In this document: piece after piece, positions 36,750 to 44,919 of the stretch
Numbering within the stretch: position 1 is the first letter of the stretch
How the letters are laid out: each line of letters starts with the position of its first letter
Assembly (NCBI RefSeq): GCF_014651815.1
Contig: NZ_BMXP01000001.1
Location: 337,934-401,933, forward strand
Direction of reading: 5' to 3'
Source of the DNA: Alteromonas halophila
Lineage (GTDB): Bacteria > Pseudomonadota > Gammaproteobacteria > Enterobacterales > Alteromonadaceae
DNA length: 64,000 nucleotides
Position numbers and translations under genes: made by a program
Notes under the pieces: model-generated
Told to the model about the DNA's origin: nothing
Databases searched by the model: none
Seen by the model: only the letters and a program-made list of their open reading frames with translations

Positions 36750-37169
36750 ATGCAGTTATCCCCCCTTCAACATTTCAATGAAGCGTTAATCAAACTTGCT
36801 GTCATGCTGTATCAGGTAGACGGTACCGTGACACTGACCGAGCAGGATTACCTCTCCGCACTGGTTGACGAGCTGGACTGGCAAAGCCCGATTTGTCCCG
36901 AAGCCTTTTTGAATCAGTCAATCTATGATGCCCGGCGTGCGCTGGATTTAGGCGAGCAGTTACCTTACCTGCGTGAATTACAGAGTGCGCTGGAGTACGA
37001 CGCCGATAAAGCACTGGAAGTGGCGATGGCCATTACCGGCGTAGACGGCGAGCGCAGTATTGAAGAGACAGAAATTTTGTCACTATTAACCCATAAGCTA
37101 CTTGCCAGAGCGCTGGTCAGTCAGTCGCGCACACAGCCGCCTGCCGGCGAGCCGATGGTTGCAGGCTAA
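36750..37169 (+). CDS. TerB-like helical protein
   Basis: 139 residues from ATG 36750 (GAGG nine bases upstream); an earlier in-frame ATG at 36681 lacks a Shine-Dalgarno. The repeat of helical segments with acidic metal-site-like motifs (YQVDGTVTLTEQDYLSALVDEL and ITGVDGERSIEETEILSLL) is the pattern of TerB/DjlA-N folds, where acidic residues bind metal. It lies 12 bp before the lipoprotein hydrolase, so the two may be co-transcribed. The gene has no clear terminator behind the condensin-like operon. Confidence 0.6.
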   Translation: MQLSPLQHFNEALIKLAVMLYQVDGTVTLTEQDYLSALVDELDWQSPICPEAFLNQSIYDARRALDLGEQLPYLRELQSALEYDADKALEVAMAITGVDGERSIEETEILSLLTHKLLARALVSQSRTQPPAGEPMVAG

Positions 37170-37181
37170 GCCATTCACCGG

Positions 37182-38357
37182 ATGTTTTCGCTTAGGGCAG
37201 GCAAAGAGAACAAACTAACCGGGGTGTTACTTGCGGGTGTGGCGTTGCTGCTAGTAAGCTGCGCCAGCACAGACACGCCACGCTTTAAGGCGTCCGGTTC
37301 CGATATGCCCACCCAGGTGCAGCCATTTGCAGACTATCTGACACAAACCACAGCCTGGCTGGAGGACAATCGTCTGCCGGTCACGGACAAGCCACAATGG
37401 GAAGTTTCTCTGAATGCCCCGTTTGAGTGCGGCACCGGTTCGGATGTAGGTCTGTTGCTGGTGCATGGTCTGGGCGATTCGCCGTATTTTTTCCATGATG
37501 TCGCGCAGGATCTTTGCCAGCAGGGCGTGTGGGTGCGGACGATTTTGTTGCCTGGTCACAGTAGCCGGCCCGGTAATATGCTGGATGTCCGTTTTGAAGA
37601 CTGGCGTGATACGACAGACTACCACATTAGCCAGTTCGAAAATGAGGTCGACACGCTGTTACTGGGCGGCTTCTCAACCGGCGCTAATCTGGTCTCACTA
37701 AGCGCTGTAACGCGCCGCGATATTGCGGGACTGGTGCTGTTTTCTCCCGCGTTTGATTCACGCTTCTCAGCTAGCTGGTTTGCGCCATACCTGACGGGAA
37801 TTTACCCCTGGCCGAATGTGGAAAAAGAGGATAACCCGACCCGCTATAATTCTATGGCCATGAACGGCTTTGCCGCCTACCAGGGCAGCGTCGCCGCGCT
37901 AAAAGAAGCACTCGAGCGCACCACAATAACCATACCGGTCATGATGGTGGTGGCCGAAGGTGACAGTGTAGTGGATGTGGATTATGTCGCAGATCAGTTT
38001 GCAACGCGGTTTACTCATCCAGACAAGCATCTGATGTGGTTAGGCGATTCGCCCCCTGCGATGGACAACCTCAGCGCCTTCCCGATGGACCTGCCGGATC
38101 GCCGTATCGGTGCGGCCTCACACATGAGCCCGCTGTTTTCACCAGGTAACGTGCTGTACGGTCAGAAAGGGCGTCTGCGCATTTGTGACAACGGGCAGGG
38201 CGAGGAGAAAACCCGTCAGTGTCGCGACGGCGATCCGGTTTGGTATGGTCCCTGGGGGTTAACCCACCCGGACCGGGTTTATGCTAGGTTAACGTACAAC
38301 CCATATTATCAGCAGATGTTACGTCGTCTTAAGGTATTCATTGCTGAGCTTGACTGA
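37182..38357 (+). CDS. Alpha/beta-hydrolase lipoprotein
   Basis: 391 residues. The lipoprotein signal ends in LLLVSCAST (Cys about 27). The hydrolase core has VGLLLVHGLGDSPYFF (oxyanion HG), a nucleophile elbow GGFSTGAN (about 163-170; Ser in G-x-S-x-G) and an acidic residue in VMMVVAEGDSVVDVDYV, with a C-terminal His in HMSPLF. Probable secreted carboxylesterase or lipase. The 3' 20 bp overlap the minus-strand small ORF at 38338-38493. Confidence 0.88.
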   Translation: MFSLRAGKENKLTGVLLAGVALLLVSCASTDTPRFKASGSDMPTQVQPFADYLTQTTAWLEDNRLPVTDKPQWEVSLNAPFECGTGSDVGLLLVHGLGDSPYFFHDVAQDLCQQGVWVRTILLPGHSSRPGNMLDVRFEDWRDTTDYHISQFENEVDTLLLGGFSTGANLVSLSAVTRRDIAGLVLFSPAFDSRFSASWFAPYLTGIYPWPNVEKEDNPTRYNSMAMNGFAAYQGSVAALKEALERTTITIPVMMVVAEGDSVVDVDYVADQFATRFTHPDKHLMWLGDSPPAMDNLSAFPMDLPDRRIGAASHMSPLFSPGNVLYGQKGRLRICDNGQGEEKTRQCRDGDPVWYGPWGLTHPDRVYARLTYNPYYQQMLRRLKVFIAELD

Positions 38358-38493
38358 CAGCATCGTACACGCCTCTGCCAATGCCCGCGCCAAAATCGGT
38401 AAATGCATTAAAGCTCATAAAAAATAACATAATGCTGATTAGGAGCCATGCTCTGAGATTAGTGGCAGGGCGAACATTGTGTGGAGTATTCAT
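38338..38493 (-). CDS. Small hydrophobic peptide C of the peptide cluster
   Basis: 51 residues from ATG 38493, with GGAAGA upstream (spacing long). A basic N-terminus is followed by one hydrophobic helix (LLISIMLFFMSFNAF) and a glycine-rich tail (TDFGAGIGRGVYDA). Its segment FNAFTDFGAGIGRGVYDA is strikingly close to FNAFTEFGVGLGFGIYDA of peptide A, but it has no double-glycine leader. It could be an immunity peptide or a diverged paralogue. Third and last of the minus-strand cluster. Confidence 0.5.
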   Translation of the reverse strand: MNTPHNVRPATNLRAWLLISIMLFFMSFNAFTDFGAGIGRGVYDAVSQAQQ

Positions 38494-38545
38494 TATATTC
38501 TTCCAGTGAAAGGGCAATGCAATATTGTCATTGCCCTGTGTGTTG

Positions 38546-38698
38546 CTAATGTGTCAGATCGTATATCCAAATCCCCAGGTCATGTCCTGCAGCTCCGCCG
38601 AACACATACCCCAGGCTATATCCAACATCATAGCCAAATTCACCTATCGAGTACGCGCCCGACACGTGCATAACGTCCTCTGTGTTGAGTATTTGCAT
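38546..38698 (-). CDS. Double-glycine-leader peptide B (bacteriocin-like)
   Basis: 50 residues from ATG 38698 with GGAGAA just upstream. The 15-residue leader MQILNTEDVMHVSGA fits the GG/GA leader pattern: Leu at -12, Asp at -8, Val at -7 and -4, Gly-Ala at -2/-1. The core of 35 residues has two GxxxG motifs (GYDVG, GYSLG) and ends in IWIYDLTH, close to peptide A's IYDATH. This resembles class II two-peptide bacteriocin precursors. An in-frame upstream Met was rejected for lack of a Shine-Dalgarno. Confidence 0.6.
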   Translation of the reverse strand: MQILNTEDVMHVSGAYSIGEFGYDVGYSLGYVFGGAAGHDLGIWIYDLTH

Positions 38699-38711
38699 GA
38701 TTCTTTCTCCG

Positions 38712-38867
38712 CTAATGAGTAGCGTCGTAAATGCCAAAGCCAAGGCCTACACCAAACTCAGTAAAGGCATTAAATGACCCAACAAACCCCGTCACTATGC
38801 TAAACCCAACAACAAGAGGGTTTCCCCCTGTGACCACTTCTACTTCCTGTATCGTTAGCTCTTCCAT
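38712..38867 (-). CDS. Double-glycine-leader peptide A (bacteriocin-like)
   Basis: 51 residues, too short for most gene finders. The leader MEELTIQEVEVVTGG fits the double-glycine pattern at every position (Leu -12, Glu -8, Val -7, Val -4, Gly-Gly -2/-1). The 36-residue core is hydrophobic and glycine-rich, with SFNAFTEFGVGLGFG, and ends in IYDATH. It starts the minus-strand cluster: peptide B begins 13 bp after its stop. No peptidase-containing (C39) ABC transporter lies in the window to process it. Confidence 0.6.
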   Translation of the reverse strand: MEELTIQEVEVVTGGNPLVVGFSIVTGFVGSFNAFTEFGVGLGFGIYDATH

Positions 38868-39013
38868 GATTTTTCATTGATAGTTTTACCAGATGTCCGG
38901 TGTGTTACCAGACACAATAAGCATAACCTATGGAGTTTAAATGTGGACCGATCACAGGGACAGAATTTGCTATACCTCTAACTCGCGCAGGTTTCCGGGA
39001 AACCTATCATTAT

Positions 39014-39508
39014 TTATTCTGTGTGAACGACGGCGATTTTTTCACGTGGCTTACCGCAGTGACTTAGCCGAAGCTGTGCAGGGTTGGCATAAATTGCAAA
39101 TGGGGCGGATGCTGAGAGCAGACTCATTCCCAGTATATTATTGCTTTTATCCATCACAGCCACTTCTACGTTAGTGAACCGGCAGTCGGGTCCTAATGAC
39201 AACGATGAAATGAGGTAGCGATCAACCAGTTTTATCTGGCCGCTGGCCAGCCGTGCCCCCATTGGTTCAGTTTTGGTCACAACATGTCCGCTGCGCCGCA
39301 ACTTTGCAAAGGTCGACTGATTAAGAACAACCACGGATGATCCGGTATCGATCATAAAACGGGCAGAGATACCCTCTGCCAGTATGCCATCTACGTACAG
39401 CGTCTGTGCACTGCTTTGTATAACGGCGACCTTTATCGGAAAGTCCTGTGCGCCGACGTTGGAACAATAGCCTGTAAAAAAGCACATTAATAATAAAATC
39501 GTGCGCAT
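39014..39508 (-). CDS. Retropepsin-like (clan AA) aspartic protease, exported
   Basis: 164 residues from ATG 39508, giving a normal signal peptide (MRTILLLMCFFTGYCSNVGA). A longer start at 39586 exists but lacks a Shine-Dalgarno and makes a poorer signal. The active-site motif is MIDTGSSVVVLN with catalytic Asp, in RFMIDTGSS, and the later hydrophobic-Gly strand is NILGMSLLS. As in single-domain aspartic proteases, one site per chain implies a homodimer. It lies directly upstream of the peptide cluster on the same strand. A role in processing those peptides is speculative. Confidence 0.8.
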   Translation of the reverse strand: MRTILLLMCFFTGYCSNVGAQDFPIKVAVIQSSAQTLYVDGILAEGISARFMIDTGSSVVVLNQSTFAKLRRSGHVVTKTEPMGARLASGQIKLVDRYLISSLSLGPDCRFTNVEVAVMDKSNNILGMSLLSASAPFAIYANPAQLRLSHCGKPREKIAVVHTE

Positions 39509-39767
39509 ATCACGCCCGCCGTCCCGTAAAAACGATGTCAGGAAGAATTGCAATCTACCTGCCAATCGTAACAGTCTGATTTTCATAACTTTTTATGATG
39601 CTGCTTAACCAGGCTGCATTATGCTGGTGCATATGTCGCTGATCGCGCTGACAGCTGACTTCCGGGGCTTACCTGATAGCTTTTGTCTATCGTGAGAGAG
39701 GGGTGAAATTTAATCAGTGTTTTCAATACATTACTAGGCGTAAATCAGGCCACAAAATGAGGAAAGT

Positions 39768-40109
39768 ATGAAAGGTTTGGTGTTAATGAGCGTGGTTACC
39801 AGTGTGCTTTGTTTTGGTGCAAATGCTGCGGAAGCAGGCAACGCGAAGGTACAGGTTGTCGATACTCAGGGAAAGCCGCCATTTAAACGCAAGCTTGTAG
39901 ATGCGCCGGTTAAGGACGTAGCACAACTTGAAGCAACCGATGTGGTAAAGACGGTAAAAAAACGTGTGGTCGTCAGCTACCAGGGAAAACCACCTTATAC
40001 ACGTCGCACTATCGAGGTGCCGGTGCAGGATATTGCTCAGTTTGAAGATGCAAGTGAGCCAGACAGTGGCGCGTCAAAAAAAGGCTCGCGCCCTCCTTAT
40101 TCGCGTTAG
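39768..40109 (+). CDS. Secreted protein with two tandem repeats, unknown function
   Basis: 113 residues (GAGGAAAGT before ATG). The signal peptide is MKGLVLMSVVTSVLCFGANA. The mature part contains two copies of about 30 residues: KVQVVDTQGKPPFKRKLVDAPVKDVAQLE and RVVVSYQGKPPYTRRTIEVPVQDIAQFE, sharing QGKPP(F/Y)xR and (A/V)PV(K/Q)D(V/I)AQ(L/F)E. A third partial copy, RPPYSR, ends the protein. The charged, Pro-containing repeats suggest a surface or cell-wall binding role; the family is not recognised. Confidence 0.7.
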   Translation: MKGLVLMSVVTSVLCFGANAAEAGNAKVQVVDTQGKPPFKRKLVDAPVKDVAQLEATDVVKTVKKRVVVSYQGKPPYTRRTIEVPVQDIAQFEDASEPDSGASKKGSRPPYSR

Positions 40110-40161
40110 CCCTCAGACTCAGACCGCAGGTGGGATGCGCAGCCGCGCCCCCTGCTTACCG

Positions 40162-40356
40162 TCAGTGAGCTGGCGTATTTTTTAGTACATCCGCAATCTC
40201 GTGACTGCCATTAAGTTCAGCCAGTTCAATTAGGTATTTTTTCTGTAATTTATCTAAAGCCTGATCGCCCAGTAGTTCTTTGACACGCTGCGTCTCACCG
40301 TTGGTGATAGCTGCCTGCAGGCCTTCCATGTTGGCAATAGAATGGTCAGACGTCAT
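40162..40356 (-). CDS. Small ankyrin-like helical protein, unknown function
   Basis: 64 residues from ATG 40356, with a strong Shine-Dalgarno (GGAGGAG) seven bases upstream; earlier in-frame Met codons have none. Sequence runs such as GLQAAITNGETQRVKELLGDQALDKLQKKYLIELAELNGSHEIADVL resemble one and a half ankyrin-type helix pairs (AAxxGxxxxVxELL, AxxNGxxEIAxVL). Cytoplasmic; it may bind another protein. It is convergent with the repeat-protein gene. Confidence 0.6.
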   Translation of the reverse strand: MTSDHSIANMEGLQAAITNGETQRVKELLGDQALDKLQKKYLIELAELNGSHEIADVLKNTPAH

Positions 40357-40595
40357 AACTCCTCCTTCATGTTGCATTGATGGCTCAATAATAGCTCTGT
40401 GCCCTTGTACGTGTGGCGTGGCCAAAACGAGCACTCCGTGCCAGAGACTTAACTCAACCGTGACAGAGCGGTCAGCCTGTACCGCAGCGGAGTAATGCAG
40501 GAGACGATCAGTCTGTCAAACGTGCAAAACTGGATTCAACTAAGCGGGGCATCGTGACGTGCTTTTACGCTGTCTAACGGCAATAGGGCATAACG

Positions 40596-40626
40596 CAATA
40601 AAAAGCCCCGGCAAAGCGGGGCGTTT
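40596..40626 (-). terminator. Rho-independent terminator of the RND efflux operon
   Basis: On the minus strand: CGCCCCGC, loop TTT, GCCGGGGC, TTTTTATT. It starts 4-8 bp after the permease stop at 40630. Confidence 0.88.
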
Positions 40627-40629
40627 TAA

Positions 40630-43600
40630 TTACGAAAGGCTGTCAGCGGCTTCCATTTCCCGTTCAAGCCGTTTGGTTTCATCTGCACGAGGCTTCGTAA
40701 AGCGGGCAAGGGCAAGATACAGCACGGGCGTCAGATACAGCGTAAAGACCACGGCAATACCCAGTCCGCCAAATACAACCCAGCCAATGGCATTGCGCGC
40801 TTCCGCGCCCGCACCGGTTGAAAGAATAAGAGGCAGTCCGCCTAAGATTGTTGAAACCAGTGTCATCATGATAGGGCGCAGGCGTACCTTGCCAGCCTCC
40901 AGTATTGCATTGTAGACACTGTAGCCCTTATCCCGAAGCTGGTCGGCAAACTCAATCAGCAATATGGCATTTTTCGCCAGCAGGCCAATCAGCATGACCA
41001 GTCCAATTTGCGAGTACACGTTAATGGTGGTACCGGTCAGAAACAGTGCATAGATGGCCGCAGCAATGCCAAAGGGCACGGTCAGCATGACCACAATCGC
41101 GCTGTTGACGCTTTCAAACTGGGCAGCCAGCACCAGTAGCACGATAACAAAGGCCAGAATGTAGGTCATCATGACCTGCTGAGAGGTTTCCTCGAAGGTC
41201 TGTGCTTCACCTAAAAATACCAGGCCGATACCATCTGGTAAGGTGTTAGCCGCAATGCCACGGATCTCCTCGACCACATCACTGAGCGGCACATCCTCCG
41301 GCAGATCCATTTCCATCTCGATAGCCCGGCGCTGCGCCTGACGTTCAAGCTCTGCCGCCACACCCTCCTCACTGATGTAGGCGACACTGGATAAGGGGAC
41401 CAGGTTACCGTCAGTGGATTTAACAAACAGGTTAGTCAGATCTGACGGATTACTGGTACTGCGATTTCGGGTTTGCAGCATAATAGGGATTGCCTGATCG
41501 CCCACATTCAGATCTGCGACATCAAACCCATTCACGGCTGCGCGCAGGGTGCGGGAAATGTCATTGAGCGGCACGCCCAGCTCTTCGGCACGGCGACGGT
41601 CAATATTGACCCGCATTTGCGGCTGCGTAGGTTCGTAACTGATACGCGGCCGGCCCAGTTCCGGCAAGGCTTTTTCAATCGCTTCAGCAAATTCCAGTGA
41701 CGCATCATGAATATTGTCATAGGTGTCACCGGTCAGTGCCAGCTCCAGACCGCCGCCCTGACCCCGCAGGTTCAGGCTGTTACCACCAAAGGCATTACCA
41801 GGTGCACCGGGAATAGACTGAAGCAGAGGCCTGATTTCATCGACGACTTCCTGCAGTGATTTATCACGATCATCCCAGTGTTCAAGCGGCGCGGTAATAA
41901 ACACAATGTTGGGGTCCCACTGGCCGACGACGGTATAAATGGAATCGATCGTGTCGTTTTCGACATACGGCAGCAGGATCTCCTCCATTTTCTCCGCCTG
42001 GCGATCCATAAAGTTCATGCCGGCGCCATCCGGGCCCCGGGCAAAAATTCGAATAGTACCGCGGTCTTCACTGGGCAGTAATTCATTGTCGATGTTATTA
42101 GCAGTAAAGTAAGCACCAATACCGGCAGCGATACACAGCGCGACAACCAGCCAGGCATATTTCAGTGACCATTTAAGGCTACGCTCATAGCCATGCAGCG
42201 CGGCGATGCCTAAACGGCCAAAAGTGCGCGTGAACAGCCCGTTTTGCTGGCGCGCTTTGGATTTAAGCGGCAAGCGGGCGGTCAGCGCAGGCACTAATGA
42301 TAACGCGACGAAGGACGAGATGATTACTGCACCGGCCAGCACGCCGCCGAATTCGCGGAACAGCCTTCCTGCTGTTGACGGTAAAAAAGCAATTGGAATG
42401 AATACCGACGCCAGTACAGCGGTGGTTGCCACCACGGCAAAAAACACTTCGCGGGTTCCCAGTACTGCCGCCGCGCGTGCGCCCAGCCCCATGCCCCGGC
42501 GACGCTGAATGTTTTCAGATACTACAATCGCATCATCGACAATCATGCCGGTGGCCAGCACCAGGGCCAGCAGGGTGAGGATGTTAATAGAAAAGCCCAA
42601 CGCCCAGATAATGGCCAGTGCGCCCGCCAGGGAGACAGGGATCGAGACCGCCGGAACGATGGTGGCCCGCCAGGAGCCAATAAACAACAGCAGTGTGACA
42701 ATCACCAGCATGATAGTCAGACTGAGTGAAATCACCACTTCTTTCACCGAGTCACGGATAAACTCGGCATCATCAGAGGTGACCACAATGTCCATGTCGG
42801 TGAAACGCTTATCCAGGTCCCTGACCATGGACAGCACTTCATCAGAAATTTCAATGGTATTCGAACTGGCCTGTCTGATTACACCAAGGCCGATCACCGG
42901 CTTGCCGTCCAGGCGCACCACACTGGTGGTATCGGCCGGGCCAAAGAAAACGCTGGCCACATCGCCGACACGGATATCGCCACTGATGACAATACGCTCT
43001 ACATCTTCGGCGGTGACTGACGTTGCGTCGGCGCGCACAATCAGCGCCTGATCCTGCGACTGTATACTGCCGGCCGGTACATCAAACGGGGCAAGTTCCA
43101 GGGCGGCGGAGACGTCGGTCATCGACAGCCCAAAGCTGGTCAGGCGCAGTGGGTCGACCGACACCCGCAACACTCGTTGGCGATCACCACGCAAGCCGAC
43201 ATCTGCGACGCCGGGAATGCTTAAAAACAGTGGCGCAAGGTCGGTATCCACCCGTTCGGTAAGGGTTTCCATGTCCAGCGTGTCGCTCGATACTGCCAGA
43301 CTGACCACGGCCTGCGCATCATTGTCGGCGCGGATAATGGCCAGTTGCTCAACGTCCTCCGGCAGTTGTCGCTGTACGCGACTGACCGACTCCCGGGTTT
43401 CATTGGCGGCATCCTCTAAATTAATACCGGGACGAAATTCGACCCGCACGCGGGCTGAATTTTCTTCACTCTGGGCGTAGATATTTTTAACGCCACTAAC
43501 CCGCGCTACGGCACCTTCAAGACGACTGGTGACCTCAGCATCGACAGTTTCCGGCGAAGCGCCTGGGTAATTTGCGGTAACGGTAACCGTTGGCGTATCC

Positions 43601-43743
43601 ACATCCGGTAATTCCCGGACTTCCAGCCCGTATAGCGCCGACAGACCGGCAATGGCAATCAGCAGGTTAACAACAACAATCAGTACCGGGCGACGAATCG
43701 CCAGTGACGGTAGATCACTGGCCGGTGGCGTTGGCGCACTCAT
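40630..43743 (-). CDS. RND efflux permease (HAE1-type)
   Basis: 1037 residues, typical RND size. Conserved parts include VRELPDVDTPTVTVTANYPGASPETVD (about 32-58), the helix IWALGFSINILTLLALVLATGMIVDDAIVV with the two adjacent Asp residues of the proton relay, and the C-terminal QIGLVMLIGLLAKNAILLIEFA. It pumps hydrophobic drugs or toxic compounds using the proton gradient. It overlaps its adaptor gene by 4 bp. No outer-membrane channel gene is adjacent, so it likely uses a shared TolC. Sequence pattern fits the multidrug branch rather than metal pumps. Confidence 0.95.
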   Translation of the reverse strand: MSAPTPPASDLPSLAIRRPVLIVVVNLLIAIAGLSALYGLEVRELPDVDTPTVTVTANYPGASPETVDAEVTSRLEGAVARVSGVKNIYAQSEENSARVRVEFRPGINLEDAANETRESVSRVQRQLPEDVEQLAIIRADNDAQAVVSLAVSSDTLDMETLTERVDTDLAPLFLSIPGVADVGLRGDRQRVLRVSVDPLRLTSFGLSMTDVSAALELAPFDVPAGSIQSQDQALIVRADATSVTAEDVERIVISGDIRVGDVASVFFGPADTTSVVRLDGKPVIGLGVIRQASSNTIEISDEVLSMVRDLDKRFTDMDIVVTSDDAEFIRDSVKEVVISLSLTIMLVIVTLLLFIGSWRATIVPAVSIPVSLAGALAIIWALGFSINILTLLALVLATGMIVDDAIVVSENIQRRRGMGLGARAAAVLGTREVFFAVVATTAVLASVFIPIAFLPSTAGRLFREFGGVLAGAVIISSFVALSLVPALTARLPLKSKARQQNGLFTRTFGRLGIAALHGYERSLKWSLKYAWLVVALCIAAGIGAYFTANNIDNELLPSEDRGTIRIFARGPDGAGMNFMDRQAEKMEEILLPYVENDTIDSIYTVVGQWDPNIVFITAPLEHWDDRDKSLQEVVDEIRPLLQSIPGAPGNAFGGNSLNLRGQGGGLELALTGDTYDNIHDASLEFAEAIEKALPELGRPRISYEPTQPQMRVNIDRRRAEELGVPLNDISRTLRAAVNGFDVADLNVGDQAIPIMLQTRNRSTSNPSDLTNLFVKSTDGNLVPLSSVAYISEEGVAAELERQAQRRAIEMEMDLPEDVPLSDVVEEIRGIAANTLPDGIGLVFLGEAQTFEETSQQVMMTYILAFVIVLLVLAAQFESVNSAIVVMLTVPFGIAAAIYALFLTGTTINVYSQIGLVMLIGLLAKNAILLIEFADQLRDKGYSVYNAILEAGKVRLRPIMMTLVSTILGGLPLILSTGAGAEARNAIGWVVFGGLGIAVVFTLYLTPVLYLALARFTKPRADETKRLEREMEAADSLS

Positions 43744-44789
43744 TCTACACTCCGGGCAAGTTCGGTAGTGATAGCCTGACCATCACGCAATTGCTGAATA
43801 CCTTCGGCAATCAGTGTGTCGCCTTCCTGCAGGTCGCCGGATACCAGGATGGTACCGCGCAAACGCTGATGAACCTGAACATCGACTTTTTTGGCCTGTC
43901 CTTTTTCTGCCATCCAGATATATGCGCCGGTAGCGCCCCAGAGTAATGCCGCTTCAGGGATGGCGGCATACTGGTTACCCTGAATCGACAGGTTTACCCT
44001 AAAGCTCATGCCCGGACGATATCTGTCGCTGTTGTTATCCAGAACAGCGCGCGCGCGCAGAGTTCGGTCGGCTTCATTGATGCGTGAATCGACCTGGGCA
44101 ATGTCGGCGTTTAATTCTTTATCACGGTTGGTCCAGGGTTCGAGCGTCACTTTAGGTGAGTCGAGCAATACATTCAGCGACGCTTCCGGTGCGCGAAAAT
44201 TAACAAACAGTTTGCTGCGATCATCAAGGGTAGTGACGGCGGTTTGCTCGGTAATACGATCGCCCACTTCAACATCGGTCAGGCCGACAACGCCGCTAAA
44301 CGGTGCTACCAGATGACGGTCTTCCAGATCAGCCCTGGCATCGTCAACATCGACCTTTGCGAGATCGCGCAGAGTCTGTGCATCATCCAGCTGGCTTTCA
44401 GGGATTGCCCCCTGTTCATGGCTGTCTTTAAGGCGCTGGTAGGTGCGCTCGGCATCCTCCAGTTGCAGTTTAGCGCGGCGCAGAGCAACCTGCTGTTTCC
44501 GGTCATCCAGCCTGATCAGAAGACGGCCCGCCTCGACTGACTGGCCTGGAACAAAATTGACTTCCATTACTTCATCGGCCACCGCCGGGTAGAGTACCAC
44601 CGAGCGTACGGCCTCGGCGGTGCCCACAGCTTCAACCTGCTTTTGTTCATACTGAAAACGCACGGGCTCGGTGACCACCAGTTTTGCCTGGTTGTCGCCC
44701 CCCCACTGCGCGGTGGTATGGAAACTCAATGAACATAACAATGCAGCGCACATCAGCGTGCGTGCAAGCCGGGCTATTCTGCTAACCAT
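43740..44789 (-). CDS. RND periplasmic adaptor (membrane fusion protein)
   Basis: 349 residues. An N-terminal signal (MVSRIARLARTLMCAALLCSLSFHTTA) is followed by a lipoyl-like hairpin (VEAVGTAEAVRSVVLYPAVADEVMEVNFVPGQSVEAGRLLIRLDD), a coiled-coil hairpin (LRRAKLQLEDAERTYQRLKDSHEQGAIPESQLDDAQTL), and the second lipoyl half (HLVAPFSGVVGLTDVEVGDRI). The barrel and membrane-proximal parts complete it. The stop overlaps the permease start (ATGA), so the two are one operon and form the pump with a TolC-like channel. Confidence 0.94.
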   Translation of the reverse strand: MVSRIARLARTLMCAALLCSLSFHTTAQWGGDNQAKLVVTEPVRFQYEQKQVEAVGTAEAVRSVVLYPAVADEVMEVNFVPGQSVEAGRLLIRLDDRKQQVALRRAKLQLEDAERTYQRLKDSHEQGAIPESQLDDAQTLRDLAKVDVDDARADLEDRHLVAPFSGVVGLTDVEVGDRITEQTAVTTLDDRSKLFVNFRAPEASLNVLLDSPKVTLEPWTNRDKELNADIAQVDSRINEADRTLRARAVLDNNSDRYRPGMSFRVNLSIQGNQYAAIPEAALLWGATGAYIWMAEKGQAKKVDVQVHQRLRGTILVSGDLQEGDTLIAEGIQQLRDGQAITTELARSVE

Positions 44790-44919
44790 AGTGATTGATG
44801 ATCCTTATACAATTGCCGAAATTAACGCGTTCGACTCTCACCGTTACGGCGAGCTGACCTGGCCGCTTTTTGAACGGGTGTTATTATAATTTCAATTACG
44901 GTATGGCATCACACACAGG

